Shown one piece after another: positions 21,875-33,547 of a stretch of DNA of 64,000 bases. Every line of letters begins with the position of its first letter. The stretch's first letter is position 1. The stretch is from the NCBI GenBank assembly GCA_039583875.1, contig CM077155.1, positions 9,598,043 through 9,662,042 of the forward strand, given 5' to 3'. Position numbers and translations under genes: made by a program. Source of the stretch: Platanthera guangdongensis (Eukaryota > Streptophyta > Magnoliopsida > Asparagales > Orchidaceae). The notes under the pieces are model-generated. The model ran no database searches. It worked only from the letters and a program-made list of their open reading frames with translations, and was not told the origin of the DNA.

Positions 21875-22699
21875 CTGCATGTAATGTTGTTCAAGAATGA
21901 ATTTCTAAATAATGTTAATGCATCTGAAGTATTGTTGAGTGTGTCACGTGGAATGAACGGTGATATTCGAGCGTGTGTCGCGGCTCGTTAAAAGGGATGA
22001 CCGAGTCCCACACTGCCTAGCGTGCTCCTTGGTCCTGGGTGTATAAGCGGGGTGGCCACTCCTCCCATAACCGAGTGGTTTTGGGGAGTGACGCCACAAT
22101 ACTTTACAAATATTATCATTTTAGATGTTTAACGAGCTTATTTCACTAGGGTGTGTGCGGCAGTGACGATACCCCAATCATGGCAATACCATTACAAAAT
22201 AGAGCGACACCAGGAGCAATGCCGAGCTGCGAAGGGCATGAGTGTCGACATGGCCAATACTGTTGCAGCCGCACTGGGCACTAGGCATTGTCTCTCGTAA
22301 ATTTATAAAAGTTTATCTATGTAAAATTTTAATTAAAAATAAACTAAAAATATTTGTTCTATATATAATTTAAAATTAAACAATTTATTTAAAATTATAA
22401 ATAATAAACGTTTTATATAAATTTCAGGTTTTGTAATAAGTATGAGATTCCAGGGCTCCATTTGGCATAGCTTTTTTAGTTGGATGAGTTTGAACAAAAA
22501 TGACATCCTCATAGAATGTATTTTTGGCATGCCAATGGTAATGACCGCCATAAAAAAAAGATAGCTAATTTTAAACATAAAAGTGGATGAAATTTCTTAG
22601 GTGAGGTCGAGCGTTCATGAATGACGTTCATAACCACCGTGTTCATAACTGCCACCGCCATGCTTGGAGTCCTAGTTAAGCCTATTATGAAATTTTATG
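21875..22699. other. Unassigned stretch
   Basis: It holds a G+C-rich patch (about 21970-22300) with GGATGACCGAGTCCCACACT-type sequence and an A+T-rich patch (22310-22560). No open frame, TIR pair or LTR end is convincing. It may include the distal part of the LTR of element F. Confidence 0.3.
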
Positions 22700-23376
22700 C
22701 TCGAAATAACGATTGTGTGAATTGAAGATGGACTCTGTGGATCATCGATTTTTAGTTAGTGAACTATTATTGACATTTTCCTTAATCTTGGGTCAGCAGT
22801 CGACGATCACAGAGCAATGCTTGTGGTCACTGTTAAACGATTGCAGATCTTTAGGCTGGCTTCTTCAAATTTTCAAGAATTGAGTGATTCAGTCATCGAT
22901 CAATGGTTGACGGTCAGCGATCATAGATCGCTGAGTTTGTATCTTCAGACAGCTAACTATCATTGATCATTGAGCTTTTCATGAGATCAACAACCGTTAA
23001 AGTGCCTCGATCACCGATCAATAATTTCCCTTAAATAGTCATATATTATAGAGATTTTTGTAAGAGAACTTCCCTTATCTTTGCCCGTCTTTAAGGATTA
23101 CATTTAGCAATTGTTAATTTATCTCCTTGCCTAACATTTTAAGGAGTTATATATGATTGTTATAAACCAGGTCTGGGCAGCTCAATGCGAATTCCAGGAC
23201 CATAATTCACAATGAGCTTCCCTGGCCTGATTTTTAACAGTGGATAGCCATCTTTTGTTAGAAACCACGACCGGAATACGTAGTGAGCTGCCCCGGCCTG
23301 ATTTCTAACAATGATCAACTTCCTAGCTTTGTTGCATAGATTTATATCATGAAATTCTAAGCAATTTTTTCCAACA
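22700..23376 (-). repeat. Probable 3' LTR of old Sirevirus F (left limit uncertain)
   Basis: The right limit is CCAACA at 23371-23376 followed by ATCTCCTCATATT, which corresponds to the LTR end plus polypurine tract of B and C (CCCAACA then ATCTCCCCCTATT). Upstream, 22740-23020 holds many GATC/ATCGAT-containing, partly self-complementary words (CGATCACCGATCAAT, ATCGATCAATGG), a possible degenerate U3 array. The left boundary was not found. Confidence 0.5.
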
Positions 23377-23599
23377 ATCTCCTCATATTCAATGAAAATA
23401 AAATTTGCATTGGTTTGTGATTACACCGAGAGAAATAACATACATTCCAAATAATTTATACAAATATGAACATATAAGCAATTGAACAAATAATAAAGAT
23501 AATCAAAGAGATCCTATAAAATTTCTAAATTCAAGGAAAATTTACTTTGGGATAAAGGAAATATTCACATTTAAAAGTGATATATGTTTCTTCATAGAC

Positions 23600-24440
23600 T
23601 ACCCCCTTTGTCTTTATAGCCATGGCAAGGGCATCCTCATCCTTATCCCAGGATTTGAATAGAATGACTTTGTTAAGATCCCTATGGCTGACTCTTCACA
23701 ACGCTTTTTTAGTTACTCTTAAAGCTAGTATATTATTCTTGTGTTGCTTTCATCTATGATCTTTAGACACATTTCCCTTCTTTGGGCATACTCTCTCTTC
23801 TACTTGGCAATGTCTCCATAATAATTCCAAATTTCTTCATTTACTTGTATTTCTTACTTTGAGCTGAGGTATGGCCGTCCAATGACCTTTTTGGATCCTT
23901 AAAAGGAGGGATATTTAGCTTTTCGAGTGATAGTTAGGGTAGGGAGCATGTTACAGGTCCTTCCTAGCTCTTAAGGAAGATGTTGGATTCACTGGATGAA
24001 GAAGTTGCTCTACCATTGGAACATTGTCGCAGTGTTCTTAGTAAATAGAACAAGAGATTCTTGTATGGGAGATGGATCCTTAGCAGGTGAACGTGGATCG
24101 TCCAGAGGTTGGGAAAAGCCTGGCTCTTCAAAAGGAGGTGTATTAGAGGTTTCTTGAGGCTTATCTAGAGGAGCTAAAGAAAAAGTGGCAACATCTTAAA
24201 CTAGAGGAACTTGGTCCTCAATAACTAGAGCCTTTGACTTAGAAGAAGCAAAAGGTTTTGTTGACTCCCCCTCATGCCTAGACCTCTTAAAGTAGATCAA
24301 TAAGATATGGGGTGTAAGAGGGGATATAACAACTTCTTAAGGGACCTTGATTGGAGGGCTTCAAAAGGAAATATATGAGTGTCTTTAAATGACAACTCCT
24401 CTTCTGAAAAGAACAAATCCTCTTATGATATATCTAAGAA
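23600..24440 (-). pseudogene. Possible ORF3 relic of F
   Basis: Reading the minus strand gives charged, Ser/Pro-rich segments between stops, such as YFKRSRHEGES and PPFEEPGFSQP, then RREMCLKIIDES-like helical segments nearer the LTR. Its position next to the 3' LTR fits ORF3. No direct alignment to the A/B/C protein is clear, so the call rests on place and composition. Confidence 0.35.
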
Positions 24441-25394
24441 CGGTAGAAGCCAATCGTCCTTACTAAATAGGAGACAAACCTACACCTCATATATAAATAT
24501 ATGTTGAAAGAGCTAAACATATACACCCCCCCGATAGACTACTCATTGAGGAAGATGATTCTATACCTCCCTATCGAAGAACTTTTGTGCATTCTAGCTA
24601 TAAGAGCACAAACTTGTGTGGCCATGAGTACCCATGACCTCTATGATGATTATGTGGTTGCTTTGATATATAACTTCATATGTTGTTGTGATAAACAATT
24701 ATGGAGAATCTTATGGTAAACTCAACTCTCATGATTTGCATTCCTATGTTAATCTTTATTGTTGCTAAACATAGAAGATTGATTGTGTATGAGGAATCAC
24801 CGCATGTAACTTAGCTTTACTCTCCATTATTATGCATATTGCATGATGCATTTGTGCTTGTAGCTGCGTGGTGATTTGCCATGGAGTACTTTAGAATCGT
24901 CGAGGGAGAGATCATTAAATGGTTTGCGGTCATCTCATATCCCAATACAATCATTTCTCTTACTTGTGTTTGGTGCAGGTAGTATAGCGCGTAGTGGAGC
25001 TTAACGTTCATAAATCCCAAAGATGCCTAAAAAAGAATAGTTATTTTCCTTGCTTTTCCCCATTCAGTTCAGCAAGTCGATGAATAGTTTGTTACACTTG
25101 TATGTTTTTCTCTATATACATTCTATTTTAGATGAAAGGGTATAAGGGCAAAGCATGTTTTACATTGCTAGTGTTGTTTGTGAATAATCATAAATATGGT
25201 TACAGTTCTGCTAGTACTGTTGTCTATTTGGTTGTAGTCCTCTACATTTGTGCCTCTTTATAACATTACACTTGTGTATATAAGTATGTCACGAGGGATC
25301 GGTCGGATCCATGTTATATTACTTGTATAGTTGGAATGCTATAATTTACATAAATTTGAATAGTTAATGAGTAACTTATTCATATGTTTCATAG
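24441..25394. other. Stretch without recognisable gene
   Basis: A+T-rich DNA with no convincing domain, LTR end or TIR. It lies where the RNase H and the pol-ORF3 spacer of F would be expected. Confidence 0.35.
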
Positions 25395-26811
25395 TAAATA
25401 GAGTCTTATCAACTTGCCCACTTTTAAAGTAGTTCCTCAAAAGAAAAGTGGATAAGGTCTCATAGCAAGCTCTAGATGCTTTCTTAAGACCATATAAGTC
25501 CTTAGCTATCTTAACACAAAAGAACGATTAGAAAATGAGACAAAACCTAGAGATTGTGCAACATACATTTCCTCTTGGAGTTTTCTATTTAGGAACACAC
25601 TCTTGACAACCATTTGGTATACTTTGATATGATATTATGTTGCATAGGCCAAGAAGCATCTTATGGTCTCAAGTCTAGCAATATGAGCAAATGTTTGATT
25701 ATAGTCAATCTCTTCATCTTGTCTATAATCATGGGCCACAAGTCTAACCTTATTTCTAATGATCGCACCAATGGTTTCTAATTTGTTTATTTAGACCCAC
25801 CTGGTACCTATAATAGGATGGTTCTTTAGACTCTATGTGAGTCTTCATACCAGTTATCTTTCAATTTAATCAAATTCTTCTTTAATAACAATGATTTATG
25901 ATGGGTCACTATTTGCTAGGCAGTTTCTCAAATAATTTGGGCTCAGATTGTGAAATGAAACTGCACAATATCATATCATTAAGAATACTTGCCCTAGCCT
26001 TCACTAGATCTTATAGGTTCCCAAAATCACTTGATATAAGGGATGATCCTTGATGTATATGTATGTTTTAGGATCTATGATGGGAAGATGTCATGGTCGG
26101 GTTCCTTCTTCATTAATAACTACAATGTCATACACCTCAATATCTTCATCTGCTCCTTGTGTTGATGTGTCTTCTACATCATCTTCTTAAATAAAATTAA
26201 CTTCTTTTGTTACCTGTGTTGTTGTTTTCTCATCATGACTCTCTTCTTTAATTGGGTTATTTTCTTTGGAAGCATGACCTTCAACTTCCTTGACAAAATC
26301 CTCTCCATCTAGAAAACTAGATTAAATGAATTTTTCTCCTCATAGAGAATGTTATATATACTCATTAAATGTTACATGAGTAGACTCTTCTACATATAAA
26401 GTCTTTTTATTGTAACACTTGTTTGCCTTGCTGGAGGAGAAATAACCAAGAAATATTCCTTCATCATCCTTGACTTCAAATTTAGTCAAGGTTGACTTAC
26501 AATTATTCAGAATAGAGGAAATGCACCAAAACACCCTAAAGGGGGTATAGTTTATGGTTCTTTCTTTTAATAGTTCATAAAAATTCTTCACATGTAATTT
26601 TTTGATTACAGATCTATTCAATACTTGGCAAGTATTGTTTATAGAGTCTATCAAAAAGTACATAGGTACCTTGGCTTCAACAACTAAAGTCATGTCTACC
26701 TCAATTAGTGCATAATTTTTTTCTCTTAACAACTATATTTTATTATGGAGTTGTAGGAGAGGCACGGTTTGACACCCATAGGTTCACAAAATTCTCTCAT
26801 CTTATGAGACT
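25395..26811 (-). pseudogene. pol: RT and integrase relic of F (left portion)
   Basis: The minus strand shows RT-like YGLKKASRACYETL (about 25490-25440), YQM-VKSVFLN and FLAYAT blocks, and, at 26732-26352, the region after the integrase core ending in CYNKKTLYVEESTHVTFNEY, which matches [21 protein letters not shown] of element B. At 26811-26746 the integrase segment ESHKMREFCEPMGVK is seen. Stops are frequent. It continues beyond the gypsy insertion at 56746. Confidence 0.75.
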
Positions 26812-26816
26812 CAAAT

Positions 26817-27531
26817 TGTTGAAACTGAAAACCAGTCTCTCATGGAGTTCACCCTCGGGGAAGGGGTGATTGCGCGCCTACTTCACTCCTGCAAGCAAAA
26901 TAACAAAAGAGAAAGGAAGAACCGACCCAAGGGATCGGCGGGGAGGACCCACCACACACCCAGAAGATATGAGAGCGCTTCCCCTCCTTAGCCAAAGGCC
27001 GAGCTAAGGTACCCTCAGAAAGCACTTGAAAACTGGAGCAAGAGAGCACAGGAAGCCTGCCTTCTGGGGTACCCCTTGGGTCCTATTTATAGTTTTCAGA
27101 ATCTGAACTGTCAATAGCCAAACTGAACTGACCTGAAGTTACCAAAATATCCTTGGTTGGGTCTGCCAACAGCCAAACTCCACTCTTTTGAAAGGCTATG
27201 GGCAGACCAGCGGGGGCAAACAAGTAAAAGGTACCTCATAGATCTGGGCGAGCTGGGGAGACTGGCCACCTCGTCGGATCCTGCTCGCCTGTTGTTGCCG
27301 AGCTCCATTACGCGAGTGCGAGTTGGGACGGAGAGCTCTCCTATCGATCGACCTCTGTTAGTCGACCTCAGTTCGATGAATCTTGGCTTGACTCGGCGAA
27401 TGCCGAGCTCACGGTCGACAAATACCGAGCTCGGGCTCGGGCTTCTCTGCCGAGCTCGCATGGAGCCCTGGTAATCTGAGCTGGCCGGCCTGGTTCTGGG
27501 TTCACCCCGCTCGCCGGATATGGGTTGTACA
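26817..27531 (-). repeat. 3' LTR of the Tat element
   Basis: 715 bp, matching 43176-43583 joined to 56430-56740. It is followed at 27532 by CAATCCCCGCTCTTTTT, the complement of a polypurine tract (AAAAAGAGCGGGGATTG), which makes this the 3' LTR of a minus-strand element. Confidence 0.9.
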
Positions 27532-27644
27532 CAATCCCCGCTCTTTTTGAGCTTGGCAAAGCTCGGAAAGAGACATCCAACCCCAAGTGTTCGGCAAGTG
27601 CGTGGTGGACCGGAGGGAATCCTCGGGTGGGGTCCACCTGTGGT

Positions 27645-27652
27645 TATATATA
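27645..27652 (+). promoter_or_regulatory. TATA-like box before antisense gene 1
   Basis: GGTTATATATATGC lies about 60 bp upstream of the ATG at 27708, on the strand opposite to gag-pol. Promoter function is inferred. Confidence 0.4.
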
Positions 27653-27707
27653 TGCACATGCATACCTGCCTGACTCTTGCCATTCCCTTTGCTCTAATCC
27701 TGCCGTG

Positions 27708-28725
27708 ATGCCGATCCCCATGGAGATTCAAGAGCGGCTTATGCGCGCCCTCTAGACCTCAGTTGCTCGCGTAGCCGCCCTAACAGCGGTCCCAGCCGCT
27801 GTACCGCAGTTAGGCTTTGCCGAGCCTAACTCCAAGAAGATGAAAACATTCCCTCAGGAGGCCGAGCCCATCTATGATGACCTGAGGACCACCTTGGAGC
27901 ACGGGACTGGCTCCTCCACTCTGACTGCCCCTGAAAAGGGGAGGAATATTATCGAGGTCTGCGACGGCCGAGACAGCCACCCTGATGGTGCGGAGGACGT
28001 CGTGCCACGAGACACTACCCCGCGAGCCAAGACCACTCTGGGGGGCTCGCGGTTCACAACTTCGGAGAACCGTACCCAGGACCTGTCCCCTCCCTTTGGG
28101 ACCTTGGGGGTGAGCTCGCAGAGGCCTAGCACACCGGTGCGTGGCCGCTCTCCTCAGCAAGCTGCCATGACCACGGGGGCGGGTCTGGAAACCATCCCCA
28201 TCCCGGGATTCGAGCTCCTCTCCCCGGGAATGTGCGGCTCAGGTCGCGGGAAGGATCTGAGGTTTATCCCCCCCACCCGCATCTCTTTTGAGTTGCCTAG
28301 CTCGCCAGGTAAACTGTCCCTGGATTCCTGCATCATGCGACTTTCCTGCATACCTCCTTTTGCTGATGTTTGCCTCCACAGTTCCCCCCAGCCAATCTGC
28401 TGCCGAGGAATCTTCGCGGGCAACCCATTACTCTCCCCTCCCCTCCCTCAGCTCACTGGACTCTTACATGGGCTCCGAAGTGGATCAAGGAGAGTTGGAA
28501 AGGAGGGAGGTTAAGCTTTTAAAGAAACTGGTGTGCGGACTGCGCGAGGAGCAGGGGGTAAACGAGGTGTTACAGTGTGACTATGCGTGTCTTGCTGACG
28601 AGGTGCGAAGCAGCCAGGCTGGCGAGCTGACGTCCCCTTCCCGGATTCTGGATGAGATAGACGACGGCCTCTCGGTGGCGCAGAGTAATTCGGGGAGGAT
28701 CCGCGAGCTACTCCGCGCGCGGTAG
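27708..28725 (+). pseudogene. Antisense gene 1 of the Tat element, two exons, one stop
   Basis: It starts at ATG 27708 (MPIPMEIQERLMRAL), has a TAG at 27753 and then stays open. A GT-AG intron at 28309-28381 (73 bp, AG/GTAAACT ... CCACAG) joins exon 1 to the frame that ends at 28725; the splice restores the reading frame exactly. The product is about 315 residues, Pro/Ser/Gly-rich at first, with a charged helical C-terminus (LERREVKLLKKLVCGLREE). AATAAA follows at 28856. Extra antisense ORFs are known in Tat elements; the function of this protein is not recognised. The stop at 27753 would inactivate it. Confidence 0.6.
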
Positions 28726-28855
28726 TCTGGGGGACGAGAGGTACGAGGCCGGGCTAGATAAAGGGAGGCTCTTTTGCCGAGCTGACTGGTACTTGCCTCA
28801 TGGTTTTCCCCTACCCGCGCGCCCGGGCTTTCTTATTCCTGCACTCGGTCTTTGT

Positions 28856-28861
28856 AATAAA
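28856..28861 (+). terminator. Candidate poly(A) signal of antisense gene 1
   Basis: AATAAA, 131 bp after the stop codon of antisense gene 1 and before the TATA box of antisense gene 2. Confidence 0.4.
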
Positions 28862-29011
28862 TAACCTTAAAAACATTTTTAGACATGCGGTATTCAAATA
28901 ATATATTGCTTTTTATTTAACTTAGCCTTGGTTGGAACGCGTCGGAAGTCGGCGAGCTGGGGGTTGGCGAGCTGGGCCGATTGGACAGTTTGACCCTCTG
29001 ATTACTTTTTC

Positions 29012-29019
29012 TATAAATA
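29012..29019 (+). promoter_or_regulatory. TATA box of antisense gene 2
   Basis: TTTTTCTATAAATAGGCCCC, a canonical plant TATA element about 100 bp before the ATG at 29117, on the strand opposite to gag-pol. Confidence 0.55.
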
Positions 29020-29116
29020 GGCCCCCCTCCTACCAACCCCCGTACTGCTGCTTTTATTGCTTACTCTTCCTGCAGCTTCCTTCTTGTCTACTCGCGCTCC
29101 GCCTTCTTTCGCGAGT

Positions 29117-31247
29117 ATGGGCAAGACCAACCCCGATGCTGATGGCCTCACCAAGTGCGCCCAGCACTTCACCGATTACTGCTTCTTCGAGGGGAATACC
29201 ACCGAGGAGGAGCTCGCGCAATTTGTTGGCGACCACATTTCGCCGGGCTTCGAGGCGCGCCGACCGAGGCAGGGGGAGGCCATCAATACCTTTTATGATG
29301 ACGAGCTCGCCTTCCCCATCTCTCACTTTGAGGTGGGGTTGCGCCTCCCCCTCTGGCCGGAGATCCGAAAGATTCTGAAGTATTATGGGGCGGTGCCCGC
29401 GCAGCTGAACTCCAATGACATCGCCATGATGGTGGCGTACGCGAGCTACCTCCGACGAGAGAGGATTGAGTCCAACCTGACTGTATTCAGGAAACTCTTC
29501 TCTTATAAGGCGACACCGGATGGGGTCGCCTACTTCGGCGGCTCGCTGATCAAAGTTTGCGAGATCGCGAGCAAGCATCATAACTGGATGAGCAAGATCG
29601 CCTTTATCAAGGGCGATCTCGGCAACATCCCGTAGTCGCCGCAGTAGAAGGGCGAGGAGGTCTACCGCCCCCAGCTATGTCCGGCAATGATGCCGACCTC
29701 TATAAGTTTTTCCTCCACAAGAACTTCGAGGTCGCCTTCCTGCGAAGGGGCCTCGACGCGCTCCTCCCCGTCCTACCCTGCGAAGGTATTGTTCTCTCCA
29801 CATTGCCGAACTCGCCGGGTTGCTGAGCTCGCCATATTGCTTGTTAAAAATCTTCTAACTTTTTCCAAGTTTTTTCTTGCAAGGGAGCGGCTAATTCCCG
29901 TAAACCCGCCATTTACGGACTCGGGGTTGTACCCGGACCCCCTTGCTCGCGAGAAGGCGGCGGCGGCCTGTCGAGATTAGGCGGCCTTCTCTTAACCCTC
30001 TTCCAGCAAGAGGCGTTCTGAGGATGCGGGGTTGAACCCGCCACACCGCCAGCAATTACCAAAAAAGATGAAGAAAGCCGTACTCGCTCCGCGGGGGAAA
30101 CAACATCAATAACATCAAACCAGCCCCAAGTACATGAGCTCTCCCGAGACCATCCCCGACCCGTCGCCGGAGAGTCCGCTGAAGGAGATCATCAGCAAGG
30201 GGCGGAAGGGCGGCGAGGCTCATGTTCCCCCTGCGGCGATCTCCCCACCTCCTTCGGCAAAGAGGGCGGCTCGCGAGCGCGGGGCACCGAAACTTCAGCC
30301 CCTCTTCAGCTTTGGGGGGCGGTGGAAATACTCGGCGGGAGAGCCCATGGTGCAGTGGGACGAGCTGGCCCACGGGGTTTCCATCTCCACACTGCACCCT
30401 TCCTGACATGACCGCGAGCCCGCCACCGGTCACGCTTACGCCCTCGGCTTCAGCCTCTATGGCCGGGAGGATGCCGAGGCCTACAAGAATATGACCCTGC
30501 GGCAACTCGGCCACGAGGGCCTGCAGCCCATCTGCGGGCCATGGAGCTTCATCACATGCTGACCCGCCGCAGCTTCGGCCTCAGCACCCAACTCCAAAAG
30601 CCGAGCAGGCCCGCGACATCACTAAGGACAAGGTCGCCGACCAGTCGAGGAGGCTCAGCATTGCCGAGGGTCTTCTCGCCCAGGCCGCCGGCGGATTGGT
30701 GAGTATCGGGATTCCCCTTCCCTCTTTTGAAATATTTTGCATTGTTTCTAATAAACTTTTCTTCTGTTAGGACGCCAAGGCTGTCGGGGTTGCTACGGGC
30801 TCGTAATGCCGAGCAGGAGGAGGAGATCGGCCAGCTTCGTGCCCGGCTTGCCGAGCTAGAGGGGGTGAATGTGAAGCTGAAGGATGAGAACCAGAACCTT
30901 ACCCGCGAGGTCCGCCGTCAGGCGGAGATCTTCTTCCCGCCCAGCGGCGTCGATCCTACCCTCCCCTACAAGTGGCCAAGGATCTTTGGCGAGGCCGACC
31001 TCACCGAGAGGCTGCGGATCAACTCCATCCAGGCCGCCGAATGAACCCTCCAGATGATGAAGGACACTGGAGTGCTGGTGGAGGGATGCGAGGAGATCTC
31101 GGCCCGGGACCTGATGCCGAGCCTGTTCCCGGCGACGCCTCCCAGCGAGAAGGAAGACAGTTTGGACGCGATGTTCGGGAAGTGCTTCCAGGATCAGTCA
31201 GGGGAAGGGAGGACCCCCAATCTGGCGGGGGGGGGGGGGAGGTCTAG
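29117..31247 (+). pseudogene. Antisense gene 2 of the Tat element (putative gypsy-type transposon family)
   Basis: ATG at 29117. Residues ~20-175 resemble the family Pfam calls putative gypsy type transposon (Transposase_28): FYDDELAFPISHFEVGLRLP, ILKYYGAVPAQLNSNDIAMM and FRKLFSY. Trp-like positions have become TAG at 29633 and 29645, and a frame change follows. Introns: 29786-29883 (GTATTG ... TTGCAAG) and 30699-30770 (GTGAGT ... CTGTTAG). After the second the protein is coiled coil (EQEEEIGQLRARLAELEG), with a TGA at 31042 and open frame to about 31247. Antisense genes of this family are reported in Tat elements; their role is unknown. Confidence 0.65.
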
Positions 31248-31730
31248 ATGTATATACTTTCTTTTGTTTCCTCGCCGAGGCGAGCTCCACCTGTAAACAT
31301 CACTGTTTAATGAAAATATTTTTGATTATAGCCAAGCCATTCTCCTCTCTTTTATTTTTTCTGTCCTTGTTGTGTTTTACATGCCCACGAGCCCTTCCTC
31401 AGGTGACCTCACGTAGATAGACTTTTCGAGTAGAGCAATCACTAGGACTTCCCCCTGAGAGCATCTTTTGAGAGTTCGACAATTCTCATGGCTCGCCACA
31501 GCTTGCTCGCGAGCTGACCATGACCTTTTTCAACAAAAAATCAAGTTCACTATAATTTTTCCAAGTAAAAAACAAAACTGGGGGCAAAGCGTTTCAGCGG
31601 GATCCACCTCCCCTTAGCTAGGTCTAAGGGCCTGGCCCGTCACCCTTCTGTCGTGGCCGAGCTGAATTAGCGAGTCCGAACTCGCCCATGCCGAGCTCTC
31701 GTCTTAAACTTAGAAGGGCCAAGTTTGAAC
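31248..31730. other. Spacer between antisense gene 2 and the 147-bp repeats
   Basis: Contains the 3' end of antisense gene 2 (TTTAATGAAAATATTT at about 31306 may be its poly(A) region) and a stretch rich in GAGCTCGC-like words. No coding region is visible on either strand. Confidence 0.45.
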
Positions 31731-33358
31731 GGGGTCCAAGGCTGATACCATCGAGTGACTTCCAGCCCCGTCAGCTAGGTGAGAGCCTTACAGTGGGATC
31801 TGCTCGAGGTATGAGGATGACACCGAGTGACTTACAGCCCTTCCAGCTAGGTGAGAGCCTGGCAGCGGGATCTGCTCGGGGTCCAAGGCTGATACCATTG
31901 AGTGACTTCCAGCCCTGCCAGCTAGGTGAGAGCCTAACATCGGGATCTGCTCGAGGTCTGAGGATGACACCGAGTGACTTGCAGCCCTGCCATCTAGGTG
32001 AGAGCCTGGTAGCGGGATCTGCTCGGGGTCCAAGGCTGATACCATCGAGTGACTTCCAGCCCTGCCAGCTAGGTGAGAGCCTGATAGTGGGATCTACTCG
32101 AGGTCTGAGGATGACACCGAGTGATTTCCAGCCCTACCAGCTAGGTGAGAGCCTGGCAGCGGGATCTGCTCGGAGTCCAATGCTGATACCATCTAGTGAC
32201 TTCCAGCCATTCCAGCTAGGTGAGAGCCTGACAGCGGGATCTGCTCGAGGTCTGAGGATGACACCGAGTGACTTCCAGCCTTGCCAGCTAGGTGAGAGCC
32301 TGGCAGAGGGATCTGCTCGGGGTCCAAGGCTGATAAAATCGAGTGACTTCCAGCTCCGTTAGCTAGGTGAGAGCCTGACAGCGGGATCTGCTCGAGGTCT
32401 GAGGATGACACCGAGTGACTTCCAGCCCTGCCAGCTAGGTGAGAGTTTGGAAGCGGAATCTACTCAGGGTCCAAGGCTGATACCATCGAGTGACTTCCAG
32501 CCCTGCCAGCTAGGTGAGAGCCTGACAGCGGGATTTGCTCAAGGTCTAAGGATGACACCGAGTGACTTCCAGCCCTGCCAGTTAGGTGAGAGCCTGGAAG
32601 CGGGATCTGTTCGGGGTCCAAGGTTGATACCATTGAGTGACTTCCAGCCCCCGTCAGCTAGGTGAGAGCCTGACAGCAGGATCTGCTCGAGGTCTGAGGA
32701 TGACACCGAGTGACTTCCAGCCCTGCCAGCTAGCTGAGAGCCTGACAGCGGGATCTTCTCGGTGTCCAAGGCTGATACCATCGAGTGACTTCCAGCCCTG
32801 CCAGTTAGGTGTGAGCCTAACAGCGGGATTTGCTCGAGGTCTAAGGATGACACCGAGTGAATTCCAGCCCTGCCAGCTAGGTGAGAGCCTGACAGCGGGA
32901 TCTACTTGGGGTCTAAGGCTGATACCATCGAGTGACTTTCAGCCCTGCCAGCTAGGTGAGAGCCTGATAGCGGGATCTGCTCTAGGTCTCAGGATGACAC
33001 CGAGTGACTTCCAGCCCTGCCAGCTAGGTGAGAGCCTGACAGCGGGATCTGCTCGGGGTCCAAGGCTGATACCATCAAGTGACTTCCAGCCCTGCCAGCT
33101 AGGTGAGAGCCTGACAGCGGGATTTGCTCGAGGTGTAAGGATGACACCAAGTGACTTCCAGCCCTGCTAGGTAGGTGAGAGCCTGGCAGCAGGACCTGCT
33201 CGGGCTCCAAGGCTGATACCATCGAGTGACTTCCAGCCCTGCCAGCTAGGTGAGAGCCTGACAGTGGGATCTGCTTGAGGTCTAAGGATGACACCGAGTG
33301 ACTTCCTGCCCTGCCAGTTAGGTGAGAGCCTGGCAGCGGGATCTGCTCGGGGTCCGAA
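31731..33358. repeat. 147-bp tandem repeat, about 11 copies, in the Tat 3' region
   Basis: The marker GCTGATACCA recurs at 31741, 31888, 32035, 32182, 32329, 32476, 32623, 32771, 32918, 33065 and 33212: steps of 147 bp with a single step of 148. Each unit is two related halves of about 71-76 bp sharing GTGACTTCCAGCCCTGCCAG, one ending TCCAAGGCTGATACC and the other TCTGAGGATGACACC. Because 147 is a multiple of three, 49-residue periodic frames are open on both strands, but they are a by-product. Tat elements are known to carry tandem repeats here that can seed satellites. Confidence 0.95.
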
Positions 33359-33547
33359 TACACTTCACTCCTCCATGTAAACTCATCGTGACATCATCAA
33401 TGTGTTAACGAACGTTTATTAAAAATCAAAGTATTACTTATAAATTTCAAGGAAAAAGCATTTTAAGTCGTCACCACTCCAGGTAAGACTTAGGGTCTCG
33501 TCCTCCACATTTTGGAGTTGATACCCCCCATGATCTTAAAGCTTCTT
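33359..33547. other. Spacer between the repeats and integrase
   Basis: A+T-rich non-coding sequence, presumably just downstream of the pol stop on the minus strand. Confidence 0.4.

Larger units (their letters stand above)
23377..26811 (-). mobile_element. Old Sirevirus-type element F, left part of interior
   Basis: Degenerate interior in minus order: integrase (26811-26352), RT (about 26340-25395), a 0.9-kb gap, a charged ORF3-like relic (24440-23600), polypurine tract and LTR. The integrase is interrupted by the gypsy element (target duplication CAAAT at 26812-26816) and resumes at 56746. It is heavily mutated, hence the oldest element here. Confidence 0.7.

Noticed and set aside
22440..22560. 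Possible third MITE (GGCTCCATTTGGCATAGCTT)
   Set aside because: It resembles one TIR of MITE-1 loosely, but no matching inverted end or TAA pair was found.
27111..27731. 206-residue minus-strand frame over the Tat LTR
   Set aside because: Covers the LTR and polypurine tract; the composition is that of non-coding G+C-rich LTR.
31688..33170. Proteins with 49-residue repeats on both strands
   Set aside because: A by-product of a 147-bp repeat, whose period is a multiple of three. Frames are open on both strands and there is no start context or homologous domain.
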